Origin: JBGNFV01 sp049645705
Lineage (GTDB): Bacteria; Bacteroidota; Bacteroidia; Cytophagales; Cyclobacteriaceae
Length of the DNA: 64,000 nucleotides
Direction: 5' to 3'
Assembly (NCBI GenBank): GCA_049645705.1
Contig: JBARUK010000093.1
Location: forward strand, 4,802 to 68,801
The notes below the pieces were generated by a model. It worked only from the letters and a program-made list of their open reading frames with translations, made no database searches and was not told where the DNA came from. Below, piece by piece: positions 41,207 to 51,510 of this stretch (position 1 is the stretch's first letter; every line of letters starts with the position of its first letter). The position numbers and the translations under genes were made by a program.

Positions 41207-44200
41207 TTATCGCACCAGCGTCACATCACCTACCCTGTTTACTTCTTCTCCGTTTATATATCTGAAGCTCAGTTTGTACACATACACATCCGGCGCGCAT
41301 AACCGGCCCTTGTAGTACCCATCCCAGCCGATATCCTTATTCTGAGTTTCAAAGAGCAGTTCGCCCCAGCGATTAAATATCTGCATGTGAAACTCGGTCA
41401 CACCTTCCATAAGAGGGAGGAACACATCGTTCACTATCGCTCCGCCTCCGGGGTCACCACCGGTAGGTCCGGACGTATTGGGCGTGAAGGCATTCGGAAT
41501 ACGCACTTCACCACCTTCTATGGCATTAATGGCCTTTTCCAGCAGCAGGGTATCGGAACAGCCATCTGCTCCTATAGCTATCAGTTTAATATCATACACG
41601 CCGGGGTCGGTATAGGTATGTACCGGCTCAAAGTCTTCGTAGATGGTCCCGTCACCGAAATCCCAGATAAACCGATCGGCATTAAAGCTCAGGTTTACAG
41701 TATATACCGGCATGTCCGGCAAGTAGACCGTACGCGGGCGCACATTGAAGGAAGCCCTCGGGTTTTCGTAGACCTCTATATAGGCATCTTTCACCTCTTC
41801 TACATCTACTCCCAGGTCATTACTGGCAGTAAGCCTTACCGCATATACGCCGGGCTGAGTGTAGGTATACACCGGGTTTTTTACCGTGGAGGTACCCAGG
41901 TTGTCACCAAACTCCCAGAAGTAGGTACCATCTTTGGCAAACTGCGTCAGATTAGTAAACTCTACGGTAAGCGGAGCACAACCACTGCGTGGCGTACCTA
42001 CAAAGTCCACTACCGGTAGTATAGGCTCTATCACGATTACTTTAGAGTATTCTGAAGTGCAGCCACCTCCGTTACTCAGCGTTAGCTTTATCTCATATGC
42101 GCCGTAGTTTTCGTATGTATAGGGTGGTGGGTTTACATCAGTACTGCTATTGCCGTCGCCCCACTCCCACAGGTAGTCCCAGTTGCCGGGGCTGCTCTGG
42201 TTAGTGATGGTAACTGTAGCATCAGGAAGCACCTGCCTTTCGGGCGTGGCATCGAACAGAGCAGTCACTTCAGGGTATACCGTGATGTCCCAGGTTTCTA
42301 CCTCCGTACAGCCATACTGGCTTTCTGCCTCGTATCGGACTTCATAAATGATGGAGTCCGTAGTTACATTGTTGAAGGTATAAGTAAACGTCTGGTTATT
42401 AGACACAGTAGTATAACCTGTCTCACCTGCCGTTTTATTTCTTACCAGCCAGCTATGACTGCCGCTTACACCCGTACTGTTATTAGGGTAGAAGTTTACA
42501 TCCAATGGTGCACACCCCATGGTTACGTCCGGCTCTACTCTCAGTGTTATAGTCGGATATACGGTTACTACCTTATTCATGACAGCCTTACAGCCTGTGG
42601 CCGTATGCGTGGCTTCCAGAGTCACGGTAAACTTCTTCTCTCCGGTAGAGGCGGCATTTACAAACTGGTGAGGTACGCTGGGGCTGTTGTTTACCTCTTC
42701 CACACCAGTACCATCATTCCATTTCCAGAGATACTCCACATTAGGGCGTATATCCAGGTTTTTGAATACCATATCTATCGGTGAGCACCCTGGCGTACCT
42801 TCTATGTCGAAGTCAGCCGTTACATTAGGGTAGATGGTCAGGGTTTTAATAGCCTCGCTGGTACATCCCTGTGCGGATGACGCTACAAGGCGCACCTGGT
42901 ATTCCTGGTCTACATTGCTTTCATTAGCAATTCCGTCTCTTTCCAGTGCTGTAATATCAAGCTCCTCCCATGTAGGGTTGCCGACCTCACGTATGTACCA
43001 GTCAGTGTACTGGGCACCCAGCGTGTAGTCCGTTATAGAAATGCTCACATCAGAGCAGCTTTCTTCAGGGACCAGCTCAAAGTTGGCCAGTATCTGCGGA
43101 GCTAGCGTCACCTGTTTAGTCACTTCTTTAGTACAGCCATTGGGCGTTTCTATCTTTAATGTCAGGTTACGAACGCGGTTGGTAGAATATGAGCTGTTAG
43201 TAAAAATGAGCGTTTCATCAGAAGCAACAGAACTCTGCTCCGACCCTTCGAAAACCCACGTGTACCGTGTGCCGGAAGGGTTCAGATTATTACTTATAGC
43301 CAGATTTTCTACCTGTATAAAGTATGGGTCGCACACTGGCATAGCCGTCAGTATGTTGAAGTCCCCCCGTGGCTCAGGATTTACTGTCACCTGTAGTGTC
43401 TTGACATCACTACATCCCTCGGCGGTAAATGCCTCCAGCTTTACCTCATAGTCTTTAGATACTGTAGTCGTATTCGGAAGCTCTGTTTTTCTGAAAGCAA
43501 CATCATTCGTTGTATAGAACACAGAGTTGTCTGACAGATCGGTAAACGTCCAGGTTATAGAAGACGCGTTCTGCCAGTTAGGCTCTACCACAACTTCCAT
43601 AGGGGCACAACCACCATCATCCGTAAGGTCGAAATCCGCAATGGCATTTACAGACGGGCGGAAACTTGTTTGCGCCGAGCTGTAGTCACAACCCTCATTG
43701 GTGAGGGCTTCAATCTCTATTATATACTGCTCACCTTCCTGGCTAAACTCATAATCGACTGAGCTTCCGGCGGGCAGATTGACACGGTTTTCATTAAGGC
43801 CGTTAGTTATAATCAATTCAAATACAGTACCCCCAGGTGCTCCTGTGGTAGTATTAGTAATCGTACGGGTTACCGGTGCACATCCGGTAGAGTTGTCGAA
43901 AGTATAGTCAACAGTAAAGGCCTCAGACTTTTTATTGATGACAAAAGAACTGACAGTCTCAGTACTTTCACAACCACTTGCATTGGTGGTGATCAGTTTT
44001 ACCTCGATTGTCTGGTCAGCATCCGTGCTTTCAGGTCTGCCGAAGTCCAGGGCAAAATTCTCTCTGTATACTGCAGACTGGTAAATGATTCCGTCTATCT
44101 CCCAGCGATAGTCTGCCATTCCTGACTGACCTGCTTCAAACTGCATTCTGACAAGGTTACAGGTATTGACTATAGGTGTCGCTGTAAAATCAGAGGCAGG

Positions 44201-46678
44201 GGCAGGATATATCTTTACCAGTTCCTGGTCTGCCGATACACATGATCCGGACTTTTGAGGTTTCATGATCACCGTATAGTTCAGGCGGGAGTTAGTATTG
44301 TTCGTAAACGTATAGCTGAACTCCCCCCAGTCTGCGGCTGTAGCATCAGTCTGCACTATCGGCGTGATCAGGTCATTTCCGGCATCATCCTGCACGTACC
44401 AGGTAATGCGGTCAGGACTAAGTGACAAGGTACCAGAGGTAGCTGTATAGTCGAAGGTAGATCCGCTGCAATAATCGCGACTGAAGTCATAGGTACTATT
44501 GAACTCGCCGATTGCTCCGGGGTTGACTATAATGTCTATCGGAGAAGTAAAAGCCTCACAACCTTCTGTGCTTACAGACTTCAGATATGAGCGGTAGTAA
44601 TGTTTTTGCGATGCGCTGTAATTCGGATAGTCATAAGAAAAACGCGGGAAGTCAGCAGCAGTCTGATCTATCAGCCGCTCTTTTATATCTCCGTTGTCCA
44701 GGTCTTCGGTAACCAGTATGTATTCATCAATGGTTACCCCTGATGGCTGGCTTACATCTATCTCGTATGTCACCGTCTTTATAGGGCAGCCTGCGCTGTC
44801 GATCAGGCTGATGCCCGCAGTAGGAAGTTTGTTTACTTCTATGGTGCTCGACACTACAGTCGGACAGCCTTTCAGAGTACTCACCCTGTAGGCTATTTCA
44901 TATGTACCGGGGCCGGGAAAGAGGTACTTAACACTGTCCGGCTCGGTGGCAGTCGTGTATTTCGGGTTGGTGTCAGGGGTGAAATTCGAACCATCATAGT
45001 TGAAGTCCCACTCGAATAAGTTAAGATCATCTCCGTTCAGGCTAACCGGCAGGCTGGATACGGGCGTAAGCTTAACAGAATCACCCGTACAAACCGGCGT
45101 TTGCACTGTAAACGCTGTCTCGGGATGCGGGTACAGGTAAACGTCTACATAATCATTCGTTTCGCAGCCTGTAGTATTGTCCGTAGTTCGTAACCTCATG
45201 GCGTACTTACCATATTTATCGAACTGGATAGTCGGAGGTTCCGCATCGGTCCAGGAGATAGAGTCTACGGCAGAGTTTCTCTCTGTCAGTCGCCATACCC
45301 TGGTATAGGCATTTCCGCCAGGGTTCAGCGATTCGTCAGTAAAATCAACAGAAACAGGGCTCATACCGTCGTAGCAAAACTCCAACGTATTGGGGCTTAT
45401 CTGCGAACCGTTTTCCCCATCGTTAGTCCCTACCTGTGCCTGTACAGCTTCGATTATGTTGATATCTACCTCATCTATGATCTCACAGCTTCCTACCGCA
45501 ATACCCGGATCGCTCAGGGTAAGACGAATTCTCTTCGGGCCAGGGTTTGTGAAACTACCAAAACGGGTTTCCTTTGGGTCATCATCATTCTGTGACCACA
45601 CCAGCACCTCAGATCCGCTGGATATATCGAATATTTCCCAATCAAAACTATAGCCACGGTTGCGCAGGTCACTCTGGTTAGCTGCTATGAACCGTACATC
45701 CTCGCCGGGACAGAAAGTAGTTGCCTCTACATCATTACTTCTGGCCGCATATATACGATTCAGGGGAGGTGTATCTACAATTTCCACAATGCCAATAGCC
45801 TCTACCGGGGCCTCTCCACTCGGATAAGGGTTACAGACATTCCAGTTTTCTATCGTTATTACAAAGATATCGCCGACATTTTCGCCTCCACTGGCAGGCA
45901 TAGATATAGGAAGCGTAATTTCCGTAGGCCCGGTAACAGGAGCGGGCATCTGGATGACTCCGCGCGGGTCGTCATACTCACCCATGATGAGTGCACCCGA
46001 TGCATCGGTTATCTGTACGCCGTCTACAAACAGGTTAGGAATACGATTTGCATCTCCTGTAAGATTTGATCCGTAACGAAAGCGTACCCAGCGCGTGTCC
46101 TCGTTGGGAGACACAGCTTCTATGGCACGGTTACAGTTCATAAAAGTAGCATCGGCGAATGTAACACTGAAAGGATTACCCACACATACCTCATGTACGT
46201 TAGGGGCCAGTTCTACCACACCGCTCATTTCATTGTCCTGCCCGTAAGATATCAGGGGCTGGACCTGGCGGATGGACCCACCATCGCATACAACACCGTT
46301 ATATACAGGATACGCCTCGGGTGTGTAGGTACACATAGAGCCTGCTGCATACACAAAGTTTTCTCTGACTACATAATAATTGGGCAATGTGGGGTGAGGC
46401 GATGCAGGGTATCGCTGGACGGTATTGAATTCATCGTTCCATCTGAACTCTATCTCTATCAGGTTCGGGTCAAAAGTCGGATCGGCCTGTGCGGCAGATT
46501 TTACACCGAAGAATACCTCTATGTCACCCAATACCGGCGCGCACGTAGTGGCCGTATGGTTAATTGATCCCTGTAAACCGACACTAAAGACGGAGTTACA
46601 GTCCAATTGGGCCATAGAAATTCCCGGTATAAGCAGGAGTAAAAAAGTATATATAAGATTAATAAACCCTTGCCTCAT
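41207..46678 (-). CDS. Giant PKD-repeat protein with T9SS type B sorting domain
   Basis: 1823 residues, the largest gene in the window. Signal peptide (MRQGFINLIYTFLLLLIPG..) ending near SMAQ. The body is a long series of Ig/PKD-like beta domains with paired Cys, alternating units such as GCTSE..., PGCSPIDMVF, GCAPLDVNFYP and TSEAIKTLTIYPNVTADFD. The last units are clear PKD domains (YLWEWGDGNSS, YFWEFGDNLGT, FIWDFGDG). The final about 85 residues are the gliding-motility type B sorting domain: NAFTPN, FNRWGELLFET, GWDGYYKGR, DVYVYKLSF. Probably a cell-surface adhesin exported with the SprF-like partner. Confidence 0.9.
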   Translation of the reverse strand: MRQGFINLIYTFLLLLIPGISMAQLDCNSVFSVGLQGSINHTATTCAPVLGDIEVFFGVKSAAQADPTFDPNLIEIEFRWNDEFNTVQRYPASPHPTLPNYYVVRENFVYAAGSMCTYTPEAYPVYNGVVCDGGSIRQVQPLISYGQDNEMSGVVELAPNVHEVCVGNPFSVTFADATFMNCNRAIEAVSPNEDTRWVRFRYGSNLTGDANRIPNLFVDGVQITDASGALIMGEYDDPRGVIQMPAPVTGPTEITLPISMPASGGENVGDIFVITIENWNVCNPYPSGEAPVEAIGIVEIVDTPPLNRIYAARSNDVEATTFCPGEDVRFIAANQSDLRNRGYSFDWEIFDISSGSEVLVWSQNDDDPKETRFGSFTNPGPKRIRLTLSDPGIAVGSCEIIDEVDINIIEAVQAQVGTNDGENGSQISPNTLEFCYDGMSPVSVDFTDESLNPGGNAYTRVWRLTERNSAVDSISWTDAEPPTIQFDKYGKYAMRLRTTDNTTGCETNDYVDVYLYPHPETAFTVQTPVCTGDSVKLTPVSSLPVSLNGDDLNLFEWDFNYDGSNFTPDTNPKYTTATEPDSVKYLFPGPGTYEIAYRVSTLKGCPTVVSSTIEVNKLPTAGISLIDSAGCPIKTVTYEIDVSQPSGVTIDEYILVTEDLDNGDIKERLIDQTAADFPRFSYDYPNYSASQKHYYRSYLKSVSTEGCEAFTSPIDIIVNPGAIGEFNSTYDFSRDYCSGSTFDYTATSGTLSLSPDRITWYVQDDAGNDLITPIVQTDATAADWGEFSYTFTNNTNSRLNYTVIMKPQKSGSCVSADQELVKIYPAPASDFTATPIVNTCNLVRMQFEAGQSGMADYRWEIDGIIYQSAVYRENFALDFGRPESTDADQTIEVKLITTNASGCESTETVSSFVINKKSEAFTVDYTFDNSTGCAPVTRTITNTTTGAPGGTVFELIITNGLNENRVNLPAGSSVDYEFSQEGEQYIIEIEALTNEGCDYSSAQTSFRPSVNAIADFDLTDDGGCAPMEVVVEPNWQNASSITWTFTDLSDNSVFYTTNDVAFRKTELPNTTTVSKDYEVKLEAFTAEGCSDVKTLQVTVNPEPRGDFNILTAMPVCDPYFIQVENLAISNNLNPSGTRYTWVFEGSEQSSVASDETLIFTNSSYSTNRVRNLTLKIETPNGCTKEVTKQVTLAPQILANFELVPEESCSDVSISITDYTLGAQYTDWYIREVGNPTWEELDITALERDGIANESNVDQEYQVRLVASSAQGCTSEAIKTLTIYPNVTADFDIEGTPGCSPIDMVFKNLDIRPNVEYLWKWNDGTGVEEVNNSPSVPHQFVNAASTGEKKFTVTLEATHTATGCKAVMNKVVTVYPTITLRVEPDVTMGCAPLDVNFYPNNSTGVSGSHSWLVRNKTAGETGYTTVSNNQTFTYTFNNVTTDSIIYEVRYEAESQYGCTEVETWDITVYPEVTALFDATPERQVLPDATVTITNQSSPGNWDYLWEWGDGNSSTDVNPPPYTYENYGAYEIKLTLSNGGGCTSEYSKVIVIEPILPVVDFVGTPRSGCAPLTVEFTNLTQFAKDGTYFWEFGDNLGTSTVKNPVYTYTQPGVYAVRLTASNDLGVDVEEVKDAYIEVYENPRASFNVRPRTVYLPDMPVYTVNLSFNADRFIWDFGDGTIYEDFEPVHTYTDPGVYDIKLIAIGADGCSDTLLLEKAINAIEGGEVRIPNAFTPNTSGPTGGDPGGGAIVNDVFLPLMEGVTEFHMQIFNRWGELLFETQNKDIGWDGYYKGRLCAPDVYVYKLSFRYINGEEVNRVGDVTLVR

Positions 46679-47139
46679 GTCACTGCTCTATTGTAGATTG
46701 ATAGTTGGTCTTTGAAAATTCATATATTAATGACTGAAAGTCAGATGATAAACTTTCTTAGACTTATCATTATACAATGTTAGCCCACCACCCCTACTTA
46801 AAAAATTGAATTATGGAATGCTTATTACAGGGATTGTATCCTGATTGATTACAAAAATGAATGGTCTGATAAGGTCTTACCCGCAGAACGCTATTGGAAA
46901 TTCAATATTTATTGATGCCTATTTCATATTAAAGGGGTATGTGCACAGGTAACAGGCCGAAATGACGAAGGATTATTTCAAAATCATACATGCTCGAACC
47001 CCGATAGGATTATTCCAACAATCATGTAATTTACGAGTGCAATTTGATGCAAATGACAATTCCAATCATCCCATCACGGGTATAAGGCGTTACTGAAAAC
47101 GGCTTCCGTTCTGCTGGTGAAATTTCTTTATTATTTCCT
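46679..47139. other. 460-bp divergent intergenic region
   Basis: Between the giant PKD gene and pyrG. AT-rich; no ORF, hairpin or repeat of note recognised other than the pyrG promoter box at its right edge. Confidence 0.45.
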
Positions 47140-47147
47140 TACCTTTG
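47140..47147 (+). promoter_or_regulatory. Promoter -7 box of pyrG
   Basis: TACCTTTG fits TAnnTTTG, 34 bp before the pyrG ATG; no clear -33 TTTG. Confidence 0.5.
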
Positions 47148-47181
47148 TATCCCATAAGCTCGATTCACACTAGAGATTCTT

Positions 47182-48816
47182 ATGGGAAACACCAAGTTCA
47201 TTTTCGTTACAGGCGGGGTAACGTCTTCATTAGGTAAGGGTATCATTTCAGCTTCTCTTGGCAAGCTACTACAGGCCAGAGGGTTAAAGGTCACTATCCA
47301 AAAATTTGACCCTTATATAAATATTGATCCCGGTACACTCAACCCTTATGAACATGGTGAATGCTACGTAACTGATGACGGGGCGGAAACAGACCTGGAC
47401 CTGGGGCATTACGAGCGCTTTCTAAACATCACTACTTCGCAGGCCAATAATGTTACTACGGGCCGCATCTACTATAATGTCATCACCAAGGAAAGAAAAG
47501 GAGATTACCTCGGCAAGACCGTACAGGTGGTTCCTCATATAACGGACGAGATCAAGAGAAATATCTTCTCACTCGGCGAAACCGGTGAATTTGACATTGT
47601 TATTACAGAAATAGGTGGTTGCGTCGGCGATATCGAATCACTCCCCTTTATAGAAGCAGTACGGCAGGCACGCTGGGACCTGGGCGCTAATAATGCTTTG
47701 GTTATTCACCTGACCCTGGTGCCCTTTCTTAAAAGTGCAGGTGAACTAAAGACCAAACCTACTCAGCACAGCGTTAAGCAGTTACTGGAGAGTGGTATCC
47801 AGCCGGATATACTCGTATGCCGTTCAGAGCACCGTCTGCCGCTAGATATCAGGAAGAAGATGGCACTGTTTTGCAACGTACATATCAACTCAGTAATAGA
47901 AGCGCTCGACGCAGAAACAATATACGATGTACCCATTCTCATGCGGAAAGAAAAGTTGGATGAGCGGGTACTCTCCAAGCTTAAGATCAGCACCAAGGCA
48001 GAGCCTGATATAGATAAGTGGAAGGAATTTCTGGGCCGTCTTAAAAACCCCACCAATGAAGTGAAAATCGCTTTGGTGGGTAAATATGTAGAACTCCCGG
48101 ACGCGTATAAATCCATTGCCGAGGCATTTACCCATGCTGGTGCGGAAAATGAATGCCGCATAAACCTGAACTGGGTACACAGTGAAGATATTACCGACGA
48201 GAATGCCCTGAATCTGCTGGGCGAGATGGACGGTATACTTGTGGCGCCAGGTTTTGGCGAGCGCGGTATTCAGGGTAAACTGCTGGCCGCACAACTGGCC
48301 CGTGAGCAGAAAATACCGTTTTTCGGTATATGCCTCGGTATGCAATGTGCCGTAATCGAGTTTGCCCGGAATGTGATCAAACTGGAAGGTGCCAATTCCA
48401 CCGAAATAGATCCGGAAACACCCCATCCGGTGATCGGTCTGATGGAAGAACAAAAAAATATCACCCAGATGGGCGGAACCATGAGACTTGGGGCTTATGT
48501 TTGCCGTCTGAATAAGTCAACCAAGTCTTACCAGGCTTATGAAGAGGTCAGTGTTACCGAAAGACACCGTCACCGGTATGAGTTCAATAACGAATACCTC
48601 GATGATTTTAAGAAAAATGGCATGAATGCTTCGGGTAAGAACCCTGAAACAGGCCTTGTAGAAATGATCGAACTGAAAGACCACCCATGGTTTGTAGGCT
48701 CGCAGTTTCACCCGGAGTTAAAAAGTACAGTGCTCAATCCCCACCCGTTGTTCGTACATTTTATAAAAGCGGCCATCGGGTATAGGAAAGACAGGGATAC
48801 GAAGCAGAGCAAATAG
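47182..48816 (+). CDS. pyrG: CTP synthase
   Basis: 544 residues, family length. Makes CTP from UTP, ATP and glutamine. Seen: synthetase P-loop GGVTSSLGKGI, LNPYEHGECYVTDDGAETDLDLGHYERF, and in the glutaminase half the oxyanion/nucleophile GICLGMQ with Cys384 and the catalytic His-Glu in SQFHPELKS. Start ATG at 47182. Followed 36 nt later by yidC on the same strand. Confidence 0.97.
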   Translation: MGNTKFIFVTGGVTSSLGKGIISASLGKLLQARGLKVTIQKFDPYINIDPGTLNPYEHGECYVTDDGAETDLDLGHYERFLNITTSQANNVTTGRIYYNVITKERKGDYLGKTVQVVPHITDEIKRNIFSLGETGEFDIVITEIGGCVGDIESLPFIEAVRQARWDLGANNALVIHLTLVPFLKSAGELKTKPTQHSVKQLLESGIQPDILVCRSEHRLPLDIRKKMALFCNVHINSVIEALDAETIYDVPILMRKEKLDERVLSKLKISTKAEPDIDKWKEFLGRLKNPTNEVKIALVGKYVELPDAYKSIAEAFTHAGAENECRINLNWVHSEDITDENALNLLGEMDGILVAPGFGERGIQGKLLAAQLAREQKIPFFGICLGMQCAVIEFARNVIKLEGANSTEIDPETPHPVIGLMEEQKNITQMGGTMRLGAYVCRLNKSTKSYQAYEEVSVTERHRHRYEFNNEYLDDFKKNGMNASGKNPETGLVEMIELKDHPWFVGSQFHPELKSTVLNPHPLFVHFIKAAIGYRKDRDTKQSK

Positions 48817-48852
48817 ACAAAGACTTAATTATTCGCATTAGGCAACAGAGGA

Positions 48853-50685
48853 ATGGATAAGAATCAGGCAGTCGGACTTTTACTAATGTCCCTGCTACTG
48901 GCGGCTTACTTCTTTTTTTTCAGTAGTAATCCCCAGCAGGCAGAACAGCAGGAACAGGTCAGCACAGAAATAACAGACCAACCTGAAAAAGAGGTAGTAA
49001 CAGAGCAGCCCGTTGTAGCAGAAGAAAACGATTCGACCCGCAGGCAGCGGATGTCGGATACCTACGGTGACTACGCTTCGGCCACAGAAGGAGAAGAATC
49101 CGAGACCGTTCTGGAAAACGATCTGGTTAAAGTGACGCTAAGTAACAAAGGCGGAAAGATAAACCAGGTTGAACTTAAGAACTACAAAACGTGGGATGGC
49201 GAACCACTTTACCTGGTAACGCCGGAAAGCAGTCGGCTCGATATCGTAATGACCCGGAGCGGACGGCAGATCAACATCCGGGATCTGTACTTTACAGCAC
49301 AGGAGCAGGATTCACTTACTAACGGTATTGCCTTTGTCGTAGATGCCGGCAACGGACAAACTCTGACTCAGGTATACTCCCTAGCCGAGGATTCGTATGT
49401 GATCAATTACAGCCTTCAGGGGTCTGGCGTAAACCCCCTGGGCACCTCTCCCCTACAGTTCAGCTGGAAGGATGAGCTCGGCCGCTATGAGCAGCGTATC
49501 GAGGAGAGCCGCCAGAAAATGAAGGTCAACTACCTCATGGCCGATGGCGACTTCGAAAATTTTGGTGAGAACGTTACCGATGAGAGTGTTACCGAAGCCC
49601 TAGAGGGACCGGTAAAATGGATAGGTCTTAAGCAGAAGTTCTTTACCTCTGCCATTATTGCCGAGAAATCATTTAGTAATGGCGGACAGGTAAACCTGGA
49701 GGTTCCGGAGTCATCCGAAATAGTAAAGACTGCCAATGTCTCACTTACCTACCCTGCTGATGCACTGAACACACCAGTCAATCTGGACTTCTATTACGGA
49801 CCTAACAACTACCAGGTACTCAAAAAAGTCACCGAAGATTTCAGTGAGAATGTAGACCTGGGATGGGGAATTATTAGCTGGTTTAACAAATTCCTGATCA
49901 TTCCCATCTTTCAGTTCCTTGAGAGGTACATAGGAAGCTACGGTATCATTATTATCATCCTGGTGGTGATTATCAAGATGATGCTGCTGCCACTTAGCTA
50001 TAAGTCCTACATCAGTATGGCTAAAACCAAGGTGCTCAAGCCAGAACTGGATGAGCTAAAAGCCCAGCATGGTGATGATATGCAGAAAATGCAGCAGGAG
50101 CAGATGAAGCTGTACCAGAAAGTAGGCATCAACCCGATCAGTGGTTGTGTACCGATGCTGCTTCAGTTACCCATTTTGCTGGCCATGTTTAACTTCTTCC
50201 CTAACTCTATCGAGTTGAGGCAGGAGCCTTTCCTTTGGGCCAATGACCTTTCTACCTACGATGCGTTCTTACAGTTACCGTTCGACATACCGATGTTTGG
50301 CAGTCACCTGAGCCTCTTTGCACTGCTCATGACCGTATCTACGCTGCTGTATACTTATACTAACCAGCAGATGAGCACTGTGCAGGGACCTATGAAAAAC
50401 ATAGGGTATATCATGCCAGTGGTGTTCTTCTTCGTGCTCAACAGTTTTGCGGCAGGCCTTACGTTCTATTATTTCGTATCGAATATAGTGACTATGGTTC
50501 AGCAGCCTCTTATTCGTAAGTTTGTAGACGATGATAAGATCAGGGCCATTCTGGAAGAGAATAAGCGAAAAGCAGGTACCAAGAAAAAGTCCGGTTTTCA
50601 GGCCAGGCTGGAAGATGCCATGAAGAAGGCAGAAGAGACCCGCCGCTCGCAGCAGGACGGCCCAAAGAAAAGAAGAAAGCGTTAA
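48853..50685 (+). CDS. yidC: Membrane protein insertase YidC
   Basis: 610 residues. Inserts and folds inner-membrane proteins, with or without Sec. N-terminal helix (VGLLLMSLLLAAYFFFFSS), a Gln/Glu-rich linker, a large periplasmic P1 beta domain (about 90-330), then the conserved five-helix insertase core (NKFLIIPIFQFLERYIGSYG, KMMLLPLSYKSYISMAKTKVLKPELDELKAQHGDDMQKMQ, GCVPMLLQLPILLAMFNFF, and MPVVFFFVLNSFAAGLTFYYF) and a basic tail ending KKRRKR. Confidence 0.96.
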   Translation: MDKNQAVGLLLMSLLLAAYFFFFSSNPQQAEQQEQVSTEITDQPEKEVVTEQPVVAEENDSTRRQRMSDTYGDYASATEGEESETVLENDLVKVTLSNKGGKINQVELKNYKTWDGEPLYLVTPESSRLDIVMTRSGRQINIRDLYFTAQEQDSLTNGIAFVVDAGNGQTLTQVYSLAEDSYVINYSLQGSGVNPLGTSPLQFSWKDELGRYEQRIEESRQKMKVNYLMADGDFENFGENVTDESVTEALEGPVKWIGLKQKFFTSAIIAEKSFSNGGQVNLEVPESSEIVKTANVSLTYPADALNTPVNLDFYYGPNNYQVLKKVTEDFSENVDLGWGIISWFNKFLIIPIFQFLERYIGSYGIIIIILVVIIKMMLLPLSYKSYISMAKTKVLKPELDELKAQHGDDMQKMQQEQMKLYQKVGINPISGCVPMLLQLPILLAMFNFFPNSIELRQEPFLWANDLSTYDAFLQLPFDIPMFGSHLSLFALLMTVSTLLYTYTNQQMSTVQGPMKNIGYIMPVVFFFVLNSFAAGLTFYYFVSNIVTMVQQPLIRKFVDDDKIRAILEENKRKAGTKKKSGFQARLEDAMKKAEETRRSQQDGPKKRRKR

Positions 50686-50714
50686 CCTACTCTTTTAGGC
50701 TATCGATACTGAAT

Positions 50715-50740
50715 GGCTGTTCCGTCTACGCGGGGCAGCC
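50715..50740 (+). terminator. Terminator after yidC
   Basis: 10-bp stem GGCTGTTCCG/CGGGGCAGCC with two G-U pairs in RNA, 6-nt loop, then TTTTTGTTG. Confidence 0.75.
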
Positions 50741-50774
50741 TTTTTGTTGTTCCTAGATAGTTTAATGATATAAA

Positions 50775-50936
50775 TCAGACTCCGGTACGGAACATATCTC
50801 TTTCACAAAACATCTCGCCGGAGCAAGCGTCTGAATTCTCTTCTGTCCACTCATCACCACCTTTCAGGTTTTTCATGTCTGCGGTAGTGAAGCTGAGTAC
50901 TTTCAGCCTCTCAAGCTTGACAGTCTTCTTTTTCAT
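50775..50936 (-). CDS. RiPP-like precursor peptide 5 of minus-strand array (53 aa)
   Basis: 53 residues, last gene of five in a row. Leader MKKKTVKLERLKVLSFTTAD, then LKGGD at 24-28. Core of about 26 residues, the shortest and poorest in Cys (two), acidic (DEWTEENSDACSGEMFCERD). Lies 28 nt after the previous precursor. Too short and divergent for simple ORF finding, but the leader is clear. Confidence 0.65.
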   Translation of the reverse strand: MKKKTVKLERLKVLSFTTADMKNLKGGDEWTEENSDACSGEMFCERDMFRTGV

Positions 50937-50964
50937 ATTATCAATAATGATTGAGGGTGATTTT

Positions 50965-51174
50965 TTAGACAGTCAGGGCTTCTCTATCGTTAGGAAGCGT
51001 ACCTATAGGACATCCTACAATTCCGTAAGAGTAGTTTCCCGAGCCACAATCATTAATACTACCACACATAGGGTATTCTGTTTCGCCTGAATTTAAGCCA
51101 CCCGAGGTGAATTTTTTCTCAACTGTGGTAAAGCTCGTTACGTTCAGTTTTTCGAGTTTCAATGTCTTTTTCAT
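50965..51174 (-). CDS. RiPP-like precursor peptide 4 of minus-strand array (69 aa)
   Basis: 69 residues. Leader MKKTLKLEKLNVTSFTTVEK, then SGGL at 24-27. Core of about 43 residues with three Cys, Gly/Ser/Tyr-rich (CGSINDCGSGNYSYGIVGC), and a Cys-free tail. Gap to the next upstream precursor 27 nt. Confidence 0.7.
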   Translation of the reverse strand: MKKTLKLEKLNVTSFTTVEKKFTSGGLNSGETEYPMCGSINDCGSGNYSYGIVGCPIGTLPNDREALTV

Positions 51175-51201
51175 TTCAATAGATAGTTAATGGTCTAAAA
51201 A

Positions 51202-51396
51202 TTAAATCTGATGTCCAACCTGGGGAAGATCGGTTTGAGTACAATTGAACTGCATACTCCCGCCACCAGTATCACAGGCAGCATCGTTAGTGTAATTACA
51301 AGGCTCTTCAGTAGCCATCTTTCCCCCTTTGACATTCATTAAACCAGTCTTGAAACTGGTGATTCGGAGGTCTTCTAGCTTATGTTTCTTTTTCAT
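51202..51396 (-). CDS. RiPP-like precursor peptide 3 of minus-strand array (64 aa)
   Basis: 64 residues from the MKK start at 51396; a longer frame to 51492 has no family sequence. Leader MKKKHKLEDLRITSFKTG, then KGGK at 23-26. Core of about 39 residues with three Cys and several Thr (CNYTNDAACDTGGGSMQFNC). The 114-nt gap upstream is the widest of the array and contains an inverted pair GCAACAT/ATGTTGC. Confidence 0.7.
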   Translation of the reverse strand: MKKKHKLEDLRITSFKTGLMNVKGGKMATEEPCNYTNDAACDTGGGSMQFNCTQTDLPQVGHQI

Positions 51397-51510
51397 CTGA
51401 TTATTATCTTTTATAGTTGAGCAACATTGTTCAGACATCACCACATAGCCATGTTGCTTTGGATCCGCCAGTTGGGTAGTCGGAATCGGCATCCAAGCTC
51501 AATTAATTCT

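Noticed and set aside
51397..51510. Upstream extension of precursor 3 of the minus array (to 51492)
   Set aside because: Extra residues have no family sequence; the MKK start at 51396 matches all relatives.
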